Notes under the pieces: model-generated
The model's database searches: none
The model's input: the letters and a program-made list of their open reading frames with translations, nothing else
Told to the model about the DNA's origin: nothing
Shown: positions 43,677-52,908 of the stretch, piece by piece
Layout: each line of letters opens with the position of its first letter
Position numbering within the stretch: position 1 is the first letter of the stretch
Source of the DNA: Enterococcus villorum
GTDB taxonomy: Bacteria; Bacillota; Bacilli; Lactobacillales; Enterococcaceae
Direction of reading: 5' to 3'
Length of the DNA: 64,000 nucleotides
Assembly: GCF_007990225.1 (NCBI RefSeq)
Contig: NZ_BJWF01000003.1
Location: 62,001 to 126,000 of the forward strand
Program-made: the position numbers and the translations under genes

Positions 43677-46511
43677 TTATAAATTAGTGTATTCATTTTT
43701 TGACAATTCATTACGAATTAACGTTAATAGATAATACACTTCTGAAACCGGCGTTTTGAAGCGAATTGTTTCTTCTAGTTTTGATAAGACTTGCTGAATC
43801 GTTTGAAAAAGTGGGTCAGCCATCGCATCTTCTAATTCATTTTGTTCTACACTAAGTGGTTCATTTAGTAAAATACGCTCAATCATACCTACTGTATGCA
43901 AAACTAAGTTGATTTCAAAGCCATAACCATAATTTTCAATTGCAATTGTTTTCGTTATTTCATTACTAAACGTCCATAACGGATCAATCAATTTAGCCCC
44001 ATTGATGAATGTAAAATTTTGGTCGATAAATTTTAAACAGGTTTGTTTAGCTGCCTCTTCATTTAACGGAACCTCTTCTGTCTCATCTAATTCGGCTTCC
44101 AATAATAATTGATCCAAGATCAACTCGATACTTTGATCAATAAAGCGCTCCAACGGAATAAAAGGAGCAGAAATATTCGGATCAGTGATACCAGTTGTAG
44201 CAATAATTTGATAAGTCTCTTCTATTTTAGGCAACTCTTTTTCCAATTCGACCACAGAAAGTGCTAAAACCGTCAACTCTATCTCTTGTCGCTTACTTAC
44301 AGCACGTTCGATTAACTCTTTAATCCTTTGTGCGGTGCCTTCACCTGATGCACAAATTGCTACAATTGCTTTTTTTCTAAATGAAACAGGCTCATTTTTT
44401 TCTTCCATTGATATTTCTGCATACCCGCGAAAATTTTTCAAAGATTCATACAACATATCTAAATCTGTTCCTAATACAGAAACTTTTCGCACCGTTTCTA
44501 ACACAAGAGAAGTCGTCACCATGTCAACAGTTCTCACAGGAATCCCAGTATCTCGTTGAATTTGAGAATTAAATGAAGCAAGTGACCCCATATCTACTAA
44601 TAACATCGTTCCACTGCCTTCATCGACTTCTTGAACGGTGCGCTCAATTCGACTAAGAGCTGTTTTAGGATCCATATCTAAAGGCATATCAACAGCCCGA
44701 ACATTATCTGCATCTAATAATTGTTGAACAACTTGAACCATACTGCTTGCTGTGCTATTTCCATGAGCTGCAACAACGACACCAATTCGTCCACTCGCTT
44801 GATTCGCTCTCAAAGAAACAATTAAAACAGTTAAATAATAATCTTCACTCTCAGGAATCGTTACTTGGAAATAGTTCTCAATATATTTTCTAACTTTTTT
44901 TGCGACTTCGTATTCTGTGGGAAAATCAATCGCCATTTCGCGTATATTATCATTGGTATGTCGTTCTTCTCCGATATTAATCCTTTTTAAAAAAGAACTA
45001 ATGTGAAGGCTCATGGCATAAATAAAATTTTGCTGAAATTCATAAGGCAAAGTATCCTTTACCATAACATAAATTTGGTTCGTTACTTCAATGATTTTCG
45101 GATCAACAAATTCAGCTAGTTTATTGTCTGCATTAAATGAAAATCCATGATCTTTATAAAATGACTTTAAATGAATATTAATGTCTGTTGAAATAAAGTG
45201 ATTGATCGCTTCTTGGTCTAAACCATCAGACTTTAGCAAAGCCGCTTTATCTCCAATGATATCATAAAGATTATAGGGAAGTTCGTAGGAATCTGATTGA
45301 ATTTTCATGATTGTATCATTCGGGTAAACCGTGATTTTTGGTTCCAATAACTTGGATAGTTCTGACATTTCTCCTCGGTTACTTGCTAACTGTATCAAAC
45401 CACTTCTAATACCTTCAGTCAGATCATCAACGGTAATGGAAATTTTCGATGAATTGATATGATTTAAAAAGCCACGAGCACACACTAATTGGATATTTGA
45501 TTTTAATTGTCCAATATTTCCATAGGTGACGCTACCAATCAAGGCTTTCACTACGTCTTCGGTCAGAGAAATTTTTCGCTGAATACGATTGGCTTCATGA
45601 GCAATCATAATTTTAACTAAATCAATTTTTTCATTTGCTGGACGTTTCTCAAAAGAAGGTAGTTGGATATTAATTGGGATTCTTCGTACGAAAGTCTCCA
45701 AAAGAGAAGAACCAGGATCTTCCGTTGTCGCTCCTACAATTCGAACATTGGCGTGATGGGTTTTAGATGTTTCCCCTAACCGGCTGTAAGTACCATGATC
45801 CATAAAGTAAAAGACCATTTCTTGTCCTTCCGGTGGCAAACGATGAATTTCGTCCAAAAACAACATACCGCCATCCGCTTCATCAATAATTCCAGTTTTT
45901 TCTTCAAGCGCTCCCGTAAAAGCCCCTTTTGCATGTCCGAACAAATGACTCATCAATAATTCTGGATTATTCGCATAATCCGCACAATTAAAAACAATTA
46001 ACTCATTTTCATCAGTAATAACATGATTCGCTTTAGCAAAATGAAACATGGCATGAGCAAAGTACGTCTTTCCTGAACCAGTTGGTCCTGTGATTAAACA
46101 GTTCAATCCTTTAGGTGGATAGAGAATGGCTGCTTTGGCTTGTTCAACAGAATTTTTCATGCTTCCATTGGCACCGATAATCTTCGAAAAAATATCTTTC
46201 GTGTCTAACCGTATTCTCTCTTGTTCATTTTCTTCTATATATTTTTCTTTATAACTAGGAACATGCTTTGATAACGGTTTCTTATAAGTCGTTGACTGTA
46301 AATTATAGGTGTAGCGAACAGGTCTACTATCTGTCTTTACCAGCTTACCTTCTCGCACTAACTGATTCAAATCTTTGCTCCCATTGGCACGTTGAATCCC
46401 TAGAGCATCAGCGACTTCTTTAGTAGTGACACCGTCACTCCCATTCCCTTCAAGTGAACTGGCAGTTTTTTCTTTGACATATGCGTAGATTCGATCAATT
46501 CGTTTGGCCAA
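43677..46511 (-). CDS. manR: LevR-family sigma-54-dependent activator of the mannose PTS (ManR/MptR)
   Basis: A 944-residue activator with the same layout as the protein at 606-3308. It has an N-terminal winged helix, an AAA+ domain with GPTGSGKT, the sigma-54 loop GAFTGA and Walker B GGMLFLDE, PRD1 with His503, an EIIA-like domain with His583, an EIIB-like domain with Cys720, and PRD2 with His872 (numbers count from the TTG start). It should activate the adjacent mannose operon with RpoN in response to PTS phosphorylation state. The start is TTG at 46511, eight bases after AAGGAG; the in-frame GTG at 46520 overlaps that site. Unlike its paralogue it keeps the canonical GAFTGA. Confidence 0.93.
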   Translation of the reverse strand: MAKRIDRIYAYVKEKTASSLEGNGSDGVTTKEVADALGIQRANGSKDLNQLVREGKLVKTDSRPVRYTYNLQSTTYKKPLSKHVPSYKEKYIEENEQERIRLDTKDIFSKIIGANGSMKNSVEQAKAAILYPPKGLNCLITGPTGSGKTYFAHAMFHFAKANHVITDENELIVFNCADYANNPELLMSHLFGHAKGAFTGALEEKTGIIDEADGGMLFLDEIHRLPPEGQEMVFYFMDHGTYSRLGETSKTHHANVRIVGATTEDPGSSLLETFVRRIPINIQLPSFEKRPANEKIDLVKIMIAHEANRIQRKISLTEDVVKALIGSVTYGNIGQLKSNIQLVCARGFLNHINSSKISITVDDLTEGIRSGLIQLASNRGEMSELSKLLEPKITVYPNDTIMKIQSDSYELPYNLYDIIGDKAALLKSDGLDQEAINHFISTDINIHLKSFYKDHGFSFNADNKLAEFVDPKIIEVTNQIYVMVKDTLPYEFQQNFIYAMSLHISSFLKRINIGEERHTNDNIREMAIDFPTEYEVAKKVRKYIENYFQVTIPESEDYYLTVLIVSLRANQASGRIGVVVAAHGNSTASSMVQVVQQLLDADNVRAVDMPLDMDPKTALSRIERTVQEVDEGSGTMLLVDMGSLASFNSQIQRDTGIPVRTVDMVTTSLVLETVRKVSVLGTDLDMLYESLKNFRGYAEISMEEKNEPVSFRKKAIVAICASGEGTAQRIKELIERAVSKRQEIELTVLALSVVELEKELPKIEETYQIIATTGITDPNISAPFIPLERFIDQSIELILDQLLLEAELDETEEVPLNEEAAKQTCLKFIDQNFTFINGAKLIDPLWTFSNEITKTIAIENYGYGFEINLVLHTVGMIERILLNEPLSVEQNELEDAMADPLFQTIQQVLSKLEETIRFKTPVSEVYYLLTLIRNELSKNEYTNL

Positions 46512-46635
46512 AACGTCCACTCCTTCCCTATACTAATCCCATTTCTAGCTTTTTACTCTAATCTATAATATTAGTTATTAAAATTCATTTCGTCAACTAT
46601 TTATATTAATTCCTAAACGTTTTTTCCCAGCTACA

Positions 46636-46681
46636 ATAAAAATAGCTATAATTAAGAATTTTATTCTTACATTATAGCTAC
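46636..46681 (-). terminator. Terminator of the alpha/beta hydrolase gene
   Basis: TAGCTATAAT (46644-46653) pairs with ATTATAGCTA (46672-46681), with a smaller nested hairpin inside, followed on the minus strand by TTTTTATTG. Confidence 0.75.
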
Positions 46682-46711
46682 GCAAATATTGTTTATTTAT
46701 TTCAATTTATT

Positions 46712-47683
46712 TTAAACATTCTCATTATTAATCAAGGCTAATTTTTTAAAAAGTTGTTCTAGTTCTTTTTCTTGGAAACGTTCTGGAAACATATTTGCCA
46801 AATCTGTAAAACTCAAATTTTTGACTAAATTATAACGACTTTTGTCTTTCCAATGTGGAAAATAGTCCAAAATTAATTCACGGCTAGTCGCTTTTCTCCA
46901 AAAAACTTTAATCGGTCGTTCAGAAATCTTTCTATTTTCATTGTCTTGTTTCGGTTGATTCCAATTTAGTTCCATCCATTCCGTACAGCTGTTGAACCAC
47001 CGAGCAAAACGCTGATCCACCATTTCTTCTTTTGCTCCGTACCATTCAGATGCCAAGGAAAGACCGTGTTTCCCTTTTTGAAAAATCATCGTTTCAAAAG
47101 GCACTTCATTTTCTTCCAATGCAACTAAATAGCGCAAAGAATTTTCAATCGGAACAACATTATCTTCAAAGGTAGAAAACAAAAATGTCGGTGGTGTGTT
47201 ATGACTCACTGTCGTTTCCAAAGAAGGGGCATCTATTTGCATGACCTCACTAAAGGATTTTAAAATTGCAGGATAACCCAATAAACACAAACTCGGTTTT
47301 CTTTCTAATAAATTGGACATTGCTGCTGCTAAATGTCCACCAGCAGAAAAACCAAGCACAGCAACCTTGTCCGTATCAATTGCCCAATCTTGTGCTAAAG
47401 CGTCAATTTTAGCTAGTGCTTTTTCTCCATCTTCTAATGCTTTTTTAAAATGACGATGCTCTCCAACATGATAACGTAACACCCCTGCGTGATAACCATG
47501 AGCCAGAAACTGTAACGCAATCGGCTCACCTTCACGTTCACTACAAAAATTGTAACCGCCTCCAGGAATAACCAATACAAACGGTCGTTTCCCCACCCGT
47601 GAAAATTCTGGTTTTTCCTCATGCAAATAAACGGTCAAACTTGCGTGAGCAGTTTTATCAAAAGAAAATGTTTCAACAAACAC
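46712..47683 (-). CDS. Alpha/beta hydrolase (esterase) with a C-terminal extension
   Basis: A 323-residue probable esterase. The oxyanion-hole motif is PGGGY, the nucleophile elbow GFSAGGHLA, the likely acid Asp in FEDNVVP, and the histidine in GKHGLSLA. This is the BD-FAE/acetyl-xylan-esterase-like group with no signal peptide, so it is cytoplasmic. The hydrolase fold ends near residue 240. The remaining 80 or so residues (KVFWRKATSRELILDYFPHW onward) are basic and helical and not part of the usual family. Substrate is unknown. It is a single gene with its own terminator. Confidence 0.88.
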   Translation of the reverse strand: MFVETFSFDKTAHASLTVYLHEEKPEFSRVGKRPFVLVIPGGGYNFCSEREGEPIALQFLAHGYHAGVLRYHVGEHRHFKKALEDGEKALAKIDALAQDWAIDTDKVAVLGFSAGGHLAAAMSNLLERKPSLCLLGYPAILKSFSEVMQIDAPSLETTVSHNTPPTFLFSTFEDNVVPIENSLRYLVALEENEVPFETMIFQKGKHGLSLASEWYGAKEEMVDQRFARWFNSCTEWMELNWNQPKQDNENRKISERPIKVFWRKATSRELILDYFPHWKDKSRYNLVKNLSFTDLANMFPERFQEKELEQLFKKLALINNENV

Positions 47684-48150
47684 TTTAAATCCCCCTTTAG
47701 CATCCTAATTTTTGTCCTTTTCTTGGTTAAGTATACCCAATTTTGCCACTACCCTCTATCAAAAAATTATGGTTTGTATAAAATTAATGAGGGTTTTGAT
47801 TCATCAGTTCCCTGCGACAAAAGATTAGGAGCAGAAAAAAAGTTTATTGAAAAAATCGTTTTAAAGTATTTTTTTCAATAACTAAAACAGCTTTGGCTTC
47901 CTCTTCAACCACGGTTAAGGTTTCACCTGCTTCCACTGATTTTAACAAAACAAAGGAGTACCTCTCTAAAAGGCACACACGGAAGCAAAGAAAACTATCA
48001 CACAGGTTGAACTAAAAGCACCTTCTCCAAAATAATACACAATCCTTACAAGAAAATGAAGTTTGTCTACTGTTTAAAAATAGCATGCAATTTTAATGGC
48101 ACAAAAAAACCTTACTCCTTTAATTAAAAAGGAATAAGGCTAATTATTTA
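47684..48150. other. Intergenic region, possible gene remnant on the minus strand
   Basis: This 467-base stretch separates rpmA from the hydrolase gene. It holds the rpmA terminator at 48103-48139. A 34-codon minus-strand frame at 47844-47948 looks protein-like in composition (LKSVEAGETLTVVEEEAKAV) but has no ribosome site and no homologue I can name. It could be a decayed fragment. Confidence 0.4.
48103..48139 (-). terminator. rpmA terminator
   Basis: CCTTACTCCTTT (48110-48121) pairs with AAAGGAATAAGG (48128-48139, one G-U pair), and the minus strand ends in a seven-base T-run. Confidence 0.88.
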
Positions 48151-48444
48151 TTAAGCTTCTTGAGCGACTGGATAAACAGATACCTGCTTTTTGTCACGGC
48201 CTTTACGTTCAAAACGTACTACACCATCAACTTTAGCAAATAAAGTGTCGTCTCCACCAATACCCACGTTTACACCTGGATAGATTTTTGTACCGCGTTG
48301 ACGGTAAAGAATTGATCCACCTGTAACAGTTTGTCCGTCCGCACGTTTCGCACCTAGACGTTTTGATTCTGAATCGCGTCCGTTAGATGTAGAACCGCCA
48401 CCTTTTTTGTGGGCAAATAATTGTAGATTCATTGATAACAACAT
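48151..48444 (-). CDS. rpmA: Ribosomal protein bL27 with a cleavable N-terminal extension
   Basis: A 97-residue protein of the 50S subunit near the peptidyl transferase centre. It begins [18 protein letters not shown]: the Firmicutes-type extension ending in F, which the protease Prp removes between F and A so that AHKKGGG becomes the N-terminus. The gene for Prp is directly upstream. The start at 48444 is eight bases after AGGAGG; an in-frame start three codons earlier lies within the ribosome site region. Confidence 0.97.
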   Translation of the reverse strand: MLLSMNLQLFAHKKGGGSTSNGRDSESKRLGAKRADGQTVTGGSILYRQRGTKIYPGVNVGIGGDDTLFAKVDGVVRFERKGRDKKQVSVYPVAQEA

Positions 48445-48456
48445 GGTCTGCACCTC

Positions 48457-48801
48457 CTATTTATCATTGATTGTTTCAATTTGAATATATTCTGAATTTT
48501 CAGTTTCTATTGATTGTAATCCCAATAAGAGATTTTCTAATAGAATTTCGGCAATATTGTTTTGTTCTTGTGTCATTCCTGAAGTGATTTCGGTATATAA
48601 ATAACCGCCTTCTTCTTCATTCATTTCGACAATTGGCTCAAAACCAGCTAATGCGGCAATCCCATTGACCGTACTGATTGCTAGTGCAGAAACTCCTGCA
48701 CAGACAATATCACTGCCATAAGGACCAGCATCGGCATGCCCTGTCAAAGTAAATGAAACGATCTGACCAGCGTCATTACGTTTAAATGTTCCTTTGATCA
48801 T
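48457..48801 (-). CDS. prp: Ribosomal-processing cysteine protease Prp
   Basis: A 114-residue cytoplasmic cysteine protease that trims the N-terminus of bL27. The catalytic pair is in place: His22 in GHADAG and Cys34 in SDIVCAGVSAL, the same spacing as in the S. aureus enzyme. It lies between rplU and rpmA, its conserved position in Firmicutes. Confidence 0.95.
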   Translation of the reverse strand: MIKGTFKRNDAGQIVSFTLTGHADAGPYGSDIVCAGVSALAISTVNGIAALAGFEPIVEMNEEEGGYLYTEITSGMTQEQNNIAEILLENLLLGLQSIETENSEYIQIETINDK

Positions 48802-48829
48802 TATTCAGGCCTTCTTTCTCAAGCGCTAA

Positions 48830-49138
48830 TTAAGCGTTGATTGCGTCGATAACCACTTTTGTGTATGGTTGACGGTGACCTTGTTTACGGTGTGAATGTT
48901 TTTTAGGTTTGTATTTGAAAGTAACGACTTTCTTTTGTTTGCCGTGTTTTTCAACAGTTCCTTCAACAGTTGCACCAGAAATTGTCGGAGCGCCTACTTT
49001 TGTAGATTCGCCACCTACTAAAATAACTTCGTCAAATACAACTTTTTCGCCTGCTTCAACGTCAAGTTTTTCAACATAGATTGTTTGTCCAACTTCAACT
49101 TTTACTTGTTTACCACCAGTTTTAATAATTGCGTACAT
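48830..49138 (-). CDS. rplU: Ribosomal protein bL21
   Basis: A 102-residue 50S protein beginning [18 protein letters not shown], with the C-terminal basic motif [16 protein letters not shown] that binds 23S rRNA. The start at 49138 matches family length; an upstream in-frame GTG overlaps AGGAGG. It is first in the rplU-prp-rpmA operon, behind a consensus promoter and a leader of about 110 bases. Confidence 0.97.
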   Translation of the reverse strand: MYAIIKTGGKQVKVEVGQTIYVEKLDVEAGEKVVFDEVILVGGESTKVGAPTISGATVEGTVEKHGKQKKVVTFKYKPKKHSHRKQGHRQPYTKVVIDAINA

Positions 49139-49250
49139 GCTATAAAGCACCTCCTTATAATAGACTTAGACTCGCCATCCAGAGTGACAGTTACCTGTAC
49201 TTCTTAAACTCGTTCTGTGCGGTTGTAGCTGTGGAGTACACAATTACAAC
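49139..49250 (-). promoter_or_regulatory. rplU leader, candidate bL21-type autoregulatory leader
   Basis: The roughly 110-base leader between the promoter and rplU is GC-richer than other spacers and holds short complementary segments. Firmicutes rplU mRNAs often carry an L21 leader structure at this place. I did not verify the consensus fold, so this is based mostly on position. Confidence 0.45.
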
Positions 49251-49256
49251 AGTACT

Positions 49257-49286
49257 AGATTACCATAAAACAAACATATCCGTCAA
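49257..49286 (-). promoter_or_regulatory. rplU promoter
   Basis: On the minus strand, TTGACG (49281-49286) and TAATCT (49257-49262) are 18 bases apart, with TGG directly before the -10 (extended -10). It precedes the rplU start by about 120 bases. Confidence 0.7.
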
Positions 49287-49385
49287 CTCTAAATAATGTA
49301 AACTTCTTTCTAACAAGTGATTCAATCGCCATTTTCTTTTTTCTTATTTATAATAAAGAATAGAAAAGTCAAAGGAGGTTAAGTA

Positions 49386-50036
49386 ATGAATTACCCTGAG
49401 GAATTGGTTCAAGAAGCCACAGCCAGAATGAAAAATCGACCAGTAGAAGGTTTTGTTGCTGGTCAAGGACCACGCCAACCTAAGCTAATGTTGGTAGGTG
49501 AAGCGCCTGGGAAAACAGAAATTGAAAACCATATTCCCTTTAGTGGTCAAGCGGGCAAAGAATTAATGCACGCACTTTCACTGGCTGGTCTATCTCGTGA
49601 AGATGTTTATATCACCAGCGCTGTTCGAAGTCGTCCCTATCGTACAGTGCAACGAGTGAATAAACGGACACAGCAAATGGAAATTGTCTATCCCAACCGT
49701 ACGCCGTCAAAAGCGGAAGTATTCGCTCACGCTCCTATCTTGGATTACGAAATTGAACGTATAAAACCAAAACTGATCGCTACTTTAGGGAATATTGGAT
49801 TGCAACGCTTATTAGGTCATTCTTATACCATTTCAAAAAATCATGGACAATTGTATACCGGCCCTATTTTAAGGCTTAACGAGCAAATGGATGCTTATGA
49901 ATGGAGTCAAAAAAATTATCAAGTCTTACCACTTTTTCACCCAGCAGCTATCTTTTACAATCGGACCTTAGCAGAAACCATCCATAACGATTGGCTAATA
50001 TTAGCCAAATGGTTAAAAAAAAGCGATGAAATTTAA
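49386..50036 (+). CDS. Uracil-DNA glycosylase family protein lacking Fe-S cysteines
   Basis: A 216-residue protein of the uracil-DNA glycosylase superfamily (family 4/5-like). Motif 1 is VGEAPGKTE (37-45) with PFSGQAGKEL, and motif 2 is HPAAIFYNR. It has no cysteine at all, whereas family 4 enzymes carry four cysteines for a 4Fe-4S cluster, and the usual NVVKCRPP segment reads TSAVRSRPY. So it is a cluster-less member whose glycosylase activity is unproven. AAAGGAGG lies about seven bases before the ATG. It is divergent from rplU and convergent with the SulP gene. Confidence 0.85.
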   Translation: MNYPEELVQEATARMKNRPVEGFVAGQGPRQPKLMLVGEAPGKTEIENHIPFSGQAGKELMHALSLAGLSREDVYITSAVRSRPYRTVQRVNKRTQQMEIVYPNRTPSKAEVFAHAPILDYEIERIKPKLIATLGNIGLQRLLGHSYTISKNHGQLYTGPILRLNEQMDAYEWSQKNYQVLPLFHPAAIFYNRTLAETIHNDWLILAKWLKKSDEI

Positions 50037-50058
50037 GAGGTAATTTTTTAAAATTCTA

Positions 50059-50093
50059 AAAAAGCAGAGACAATTGACGTCTTCTGCTTTTTA
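50059..50093. terminator. Bidirectional terminator between convergent genes
   Basis: AAAAGCAGA and TCTGCTTTT pair with a small bulge, with A- and T-runs on both sides. It sits between the UDG-like gene (plus) and the SulP gene (minus). Confidence 0.8.
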
Positions 50094-50096
50094 TTA

Positions 50097-51716
50097 TTAA
50101 GTATATTGTTGATACAAAGCTGAGAGCGCATGAGCCACAGTTGGATGTTGTTCAAACCCTTCGTTTTTCCATAAGTGCTGTAATTGCTTCTCAACTTCTG
50201 GTTGCATAGAAGTATAAATAATTGCTTGCCCTCTACTTTCCGCTTTTTCTTGAAATTCATCAAAAATTGCTTTAGCAGTTAGATCAATACTAGGCACTCC
50301 ACGCATAGAAAAAATAATCCCATCTTTGTGGTTTAGCTGTTCCAAAGTATTCTTTAACTTTTCTGCTGACATAAAAAATAGGGGACCGCTGATATAAACA
50401 ACTGTCCAATTTTCTAATTTCTTTGTTTCTGGTAAATTCATTCGTTGCCAATCGATCCTCTCAGCAACAATAGTAATTACGGCGCTTTTGATAACAAAGA
50501 AAATGCAACCGCCAATAATGCCGATTATGATAGCAATGCTTAGATCAAAAACAACTGTACATCCCATAGTAAGCAAAAATAAGAAGATTGCAGACCAATG
50601 TTTCTTTGTAAATAATTCTTTGATCGTTTCCCATTCATTCATACGCCAAGCGGTGACAATCAACACACCAGCTAAAGCTGGCATAGGAATACTTGACATG
50701 ATCGGAGCCAAAACAACCATAGATAAGAATAAAATAAAGGCGTGGATCATACCCGCTAATCTTGTTTGTGCTCCTGATTTAATTGCTACGCTCGTTCTAG
50801 CAATCGCCGCAGTCGCTGGAATCCCACCGAAAAAAGGTAAAATTAAGTTTCCAATTCCTTGAGCCACTAGTTCTTGGTTACTATCTAATGGTTTGTTTGC
50901 CATTCGTCCAGCTGAAGCTCCGCAAAGTAAACTCTCCACCATTCCAAGTAGTGCGATACTCACTGCTGGTATCATAACTTCTTTTAAAGCAGACATGTGG
51001 AAAGCTTCCAGTGTCAAATGGTGGCTACTAATCAAAGTTTGAGGAATTTTTCCAACTGTTGCAATCGGTAATTGAAACAATAACATCGCCATCGTCGCAA
51101 GAATAATCGCCAATAAAGAACTAGGCATTTTTTGCGCCCATTTTTTAGGATAAAAGAGCATACCAACAATCACTACTATTCCCATAATCATTGCTGAAAG
51201 ATTGATTGGAAAACCAAGAGCTTGGTAGCTACTTAACTTTTCAATAACGTTTGCGCCTTGAGAGTGCACGCCAAACAAATTATCCACTTGTCCTAAGGCA
51301 ATAATAATAGCAATTCCTGAAGTAAAACCTGTGATAACAGGTGCTGGGATAAACGAAGTAAGTGTTCCTAATTTAAAAATACCAGCTAGTAATAATAAAA
51401 AACCTGCGAGAAAAGTAGCCAGCAATACACCGGACATCCCTTGTGAAGCTGCAATGGACATTAAGATGGCAGCCATTGCACCAGTCGGACCTGAAATTTG
51501 ATAAAAGCCACCCGATAGCCCACCGATAATCAGTCCTGCAATAACAGCGGTAATCAAACCAGCTGCAGCATCTGCTCCACTAGAAACTCCGAAAGCTAAT
51601 GCTAAAGGTAAGGCAACTGCTGCAACAGTAATCCCTGCTAATAAATCTTTTTGGAATTTTAAACGATTATATCCGTCAAATTCTTCTTTTAATAATAAAA
51701 CATATTTTTTTAGCAA
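50097..51716 (-). CDS. SulP (SLC26)-family anion transporter with STAS domain
   Basis: A 539-residue membrane protein with 10-12 hydrophobic spans, including the SulP signature region (PLALAFGVSSGADAAAGL and YQISGPTGAMAAIL), and a C-terminal cytoplasmic STAS domain (about 425-539). The family moves sulfate, bicarbonate, or dicarboxylates; the substrate is not evident. The start is TTG at 51716 (MLKKYVLLLKEEF), eight bases after AAGGAG; an upstream GTG at 51752 is in frame but its extension would contain the ribosome site. Confidence 0.92.
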   Translation of the reverse strand: MLKKYVLLLKEEFDGYNRLKFQKDLLAGITVAAVALPLALAFGVSSGADAAAGLITAVIAGLIIGGLSGGFYQISGPTGAMAAILMSIAASQGMSGVLLATFLAGFLLLLAGIFKLGTLTSFIPAPVITGFTSGIAIIIALGQVDNLFGVHSQGANVIEKLSSYQALGFPINLSAMIMGIVVIVGMLFYPKKWAQKMPSSLLAIILATMAMLLFQLPIATVGKIPQTLISSHHLTLEAFHMSALKEVMIPAVSIALLGMVESLLCGASAGRMANKPLDSNQELVAQGIGNLILPFFGGIPATAAIARTSVAIKSGAQTRLAGMIHAFILFLSMVVLAPIMSSIPMPALAGVLIVTAWRMNEWETIKELFTKKHWSAIFLFLLTMGCTVVFDLSIAIIIGIIGGCIFFVIKSAVITIVAERIDWQRMNLPETKKLENWTVVYISGPLFFMSAEKLKNTLEQLNHKDGIIFSMRGVPSIDLTAKAIFDEFQEKAESRGQAIIYTSMQPEVEKQLQHLWKNEGFEQHPTVAHALSALYQQYT

Positions 51717-51845
51717 CCTAGAGACTCCTTTTTTATCATTTTTATGAAGCACACGAGTACTAGGATAGCATATTTTTTTCAGCTATGTCATGTTTTTATA
51801 AAATTGCAGAATCTTTCATGAAAATTCCGGCAGAATAAGGCTAAT

Positions 51846-52205
51846 TTATAATAAAAGAGTAATTAGACCGACGAACGCAAGTCCGCCTTGCTTTAGCAAA
51901 ATCATCTTATCACTGGTCAGACTTCCGTAAGCTGCTACCAATAAAATATAAATCAATAACAAAGCTGAAATTTCTTTTGGAGCAGATGAAAAATAAGCCC
52001 CATATAACAGAGCAACTCCAAGTAACCCATTGTAGACTCCTTGGTTTTTAAGCAAAGTTTGAACGGTTGGATGATTTAATTCTTGTTTATTTAGTTTAAA
52101 TACTCGCCCCGTTGTTTTTGATGCCGTGGCAAATGTCTCTAAATACATAATGTAGAAAAATTCAACAGCCACCAACGTAATAATCAATTGTGAAAATAAT
52201 GACAT
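51846..52205 (-). CDS. DUF1304 family membrane protein
   Basis: A 119-residue protein with four hydrophobic spans. The family's conserved features are EFFYIMYLETFA in the first helix and NQGVYNGLLGVALLYG in the middle. Members are small four-helix membrane proteins of unknown function. It lies 129 bases upstream of the SulP gene in the same direction. The start is ATG at 52205, preceded by GGGGGAAAAAGGG. Confidence 0.85.
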   Translation of the reverse strand: MSLFSQLIITLVAVEFFYIMYLETFATASKTTGRVFKLNKQELNHPTVQTLLKNQGVYNGLLGVALLYGAYFSSAPKEISALLLIYILLVAAYGSLTSDKMILLKQGGLAFVGLITLLL

Positions 52206-52613
52206 ACCCTTTTTCCCCCTTTACTCTTTTCACCTATTAACGGTTGGAATAAGTATAGCTGAATCCATCAAAAATAAAAAATCAAACATACTAAACTTTT
52301 ATAAGAACTTATTCAACCAAGAAGAAAAATGCCCCATTTTTAGTTAAAGAGTCCCCATCCATATGTCAAATAAAAAATAGCTCTATTTGACTAGTACAAT
52401 GCTAAAGTGAATGCTCGAGCAATTTTTTAAACGAACCACCAAACATCTACATAAATAGTTGTTTGACACTGTAGATTTTATCATTTCTAAAGAAAGAGTA
52501 TCGTTGCTTTAACCACTGGGCATCAAAAATTTTTTATTCTGTCCGAAGAAGAGATAATTTTTGACGTGCTCACGAAAAAGAAGTTCTTGCCCCACATTTT
52601 GGCACAAAACAAA
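52206..52613. other. Intergenic region between DUF1304 and tRNA-Arg
   Basis: No gene is seen in about 410 bases. A 7-bp inverted repeat (ATCTACA near 52445, TGTAGAT near 52470, loop of about 19) is the only structure noticed. Confidence 0.45.
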
Positions 52614-52649
52614 CGAAAAACCGTTAGAAACAAACGTTTCTAACGGTTT
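52614..52649 (-). terminator. tRNA-Arg terminator
   Basis: AAACCGTTAGAAA (52618-52630) pairs with TTTCTAACGGTTT (52637-52649), and the minus strand ends in a T-run. It lies five bases after the tRNA. Confidence 0.9.
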
Positions 52650-52654
52650 ATTTA

Positions 52655-52728
52655 CGTCACAGGAGGGATTCGAACCCCCGACCGTCCGCTTAGAAGGCGG
52701 ATGCTCTATCCAGCTGAGCTACTATGAC
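52655..52728 (-). tRNA. tRNA-Arg (anticodon TCT)
   Basis: The minus strand folds as a tRNA of 74 bases without encoded CCA. The acceptor stem is GTCATAG/CTGTGAC with one G-U pair and discriminator G. The D-arm has AGCTCAGCTGG, the anticodon stem TCCGC/GCGGA encloses the loop CTTCTAA with anticodon TCT, and the T-arm has GGTTCGAATC. It reads AGA/AGG arginine codons and stands alone. Confidence 0.97.
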
Positions 52729-52749
52729 AAGCTTTTCGGAACAAAAATA

Positions 52750-52778
52750 ATTATATAAAATCATTTTGTTTCTGTCAA
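52750..52778 (-). promoter_or_regulatory. Consensus promoter of tRNA-Arg
   Basis: On the minus strand, TTGACA (52773-52778) and TATAAT (52750-52755) are separated by exactly 17 bases. The -10 is 21 bases before the tRNA 5' end. Confidence 0.93.
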
Positions 52779-52908
52779 TATGAAATAGTTATTTTATCGA
52801 TAAATTTGCAATAGATAAGAGATTATCTTTTAACTTTCGTACGAAAAGAATGTTTTTTATGCGTGCACGACAAAAAGGAAACTTTTTGTCGCAACACTAG
52901 GATCAAAA

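Noticed and set aside
52561-52758. A 65-codon plus-strand frame
   Set aside because: It covers the tRNA-Arg gene on the opposite strand and its terminator, so it is not a protein gene.
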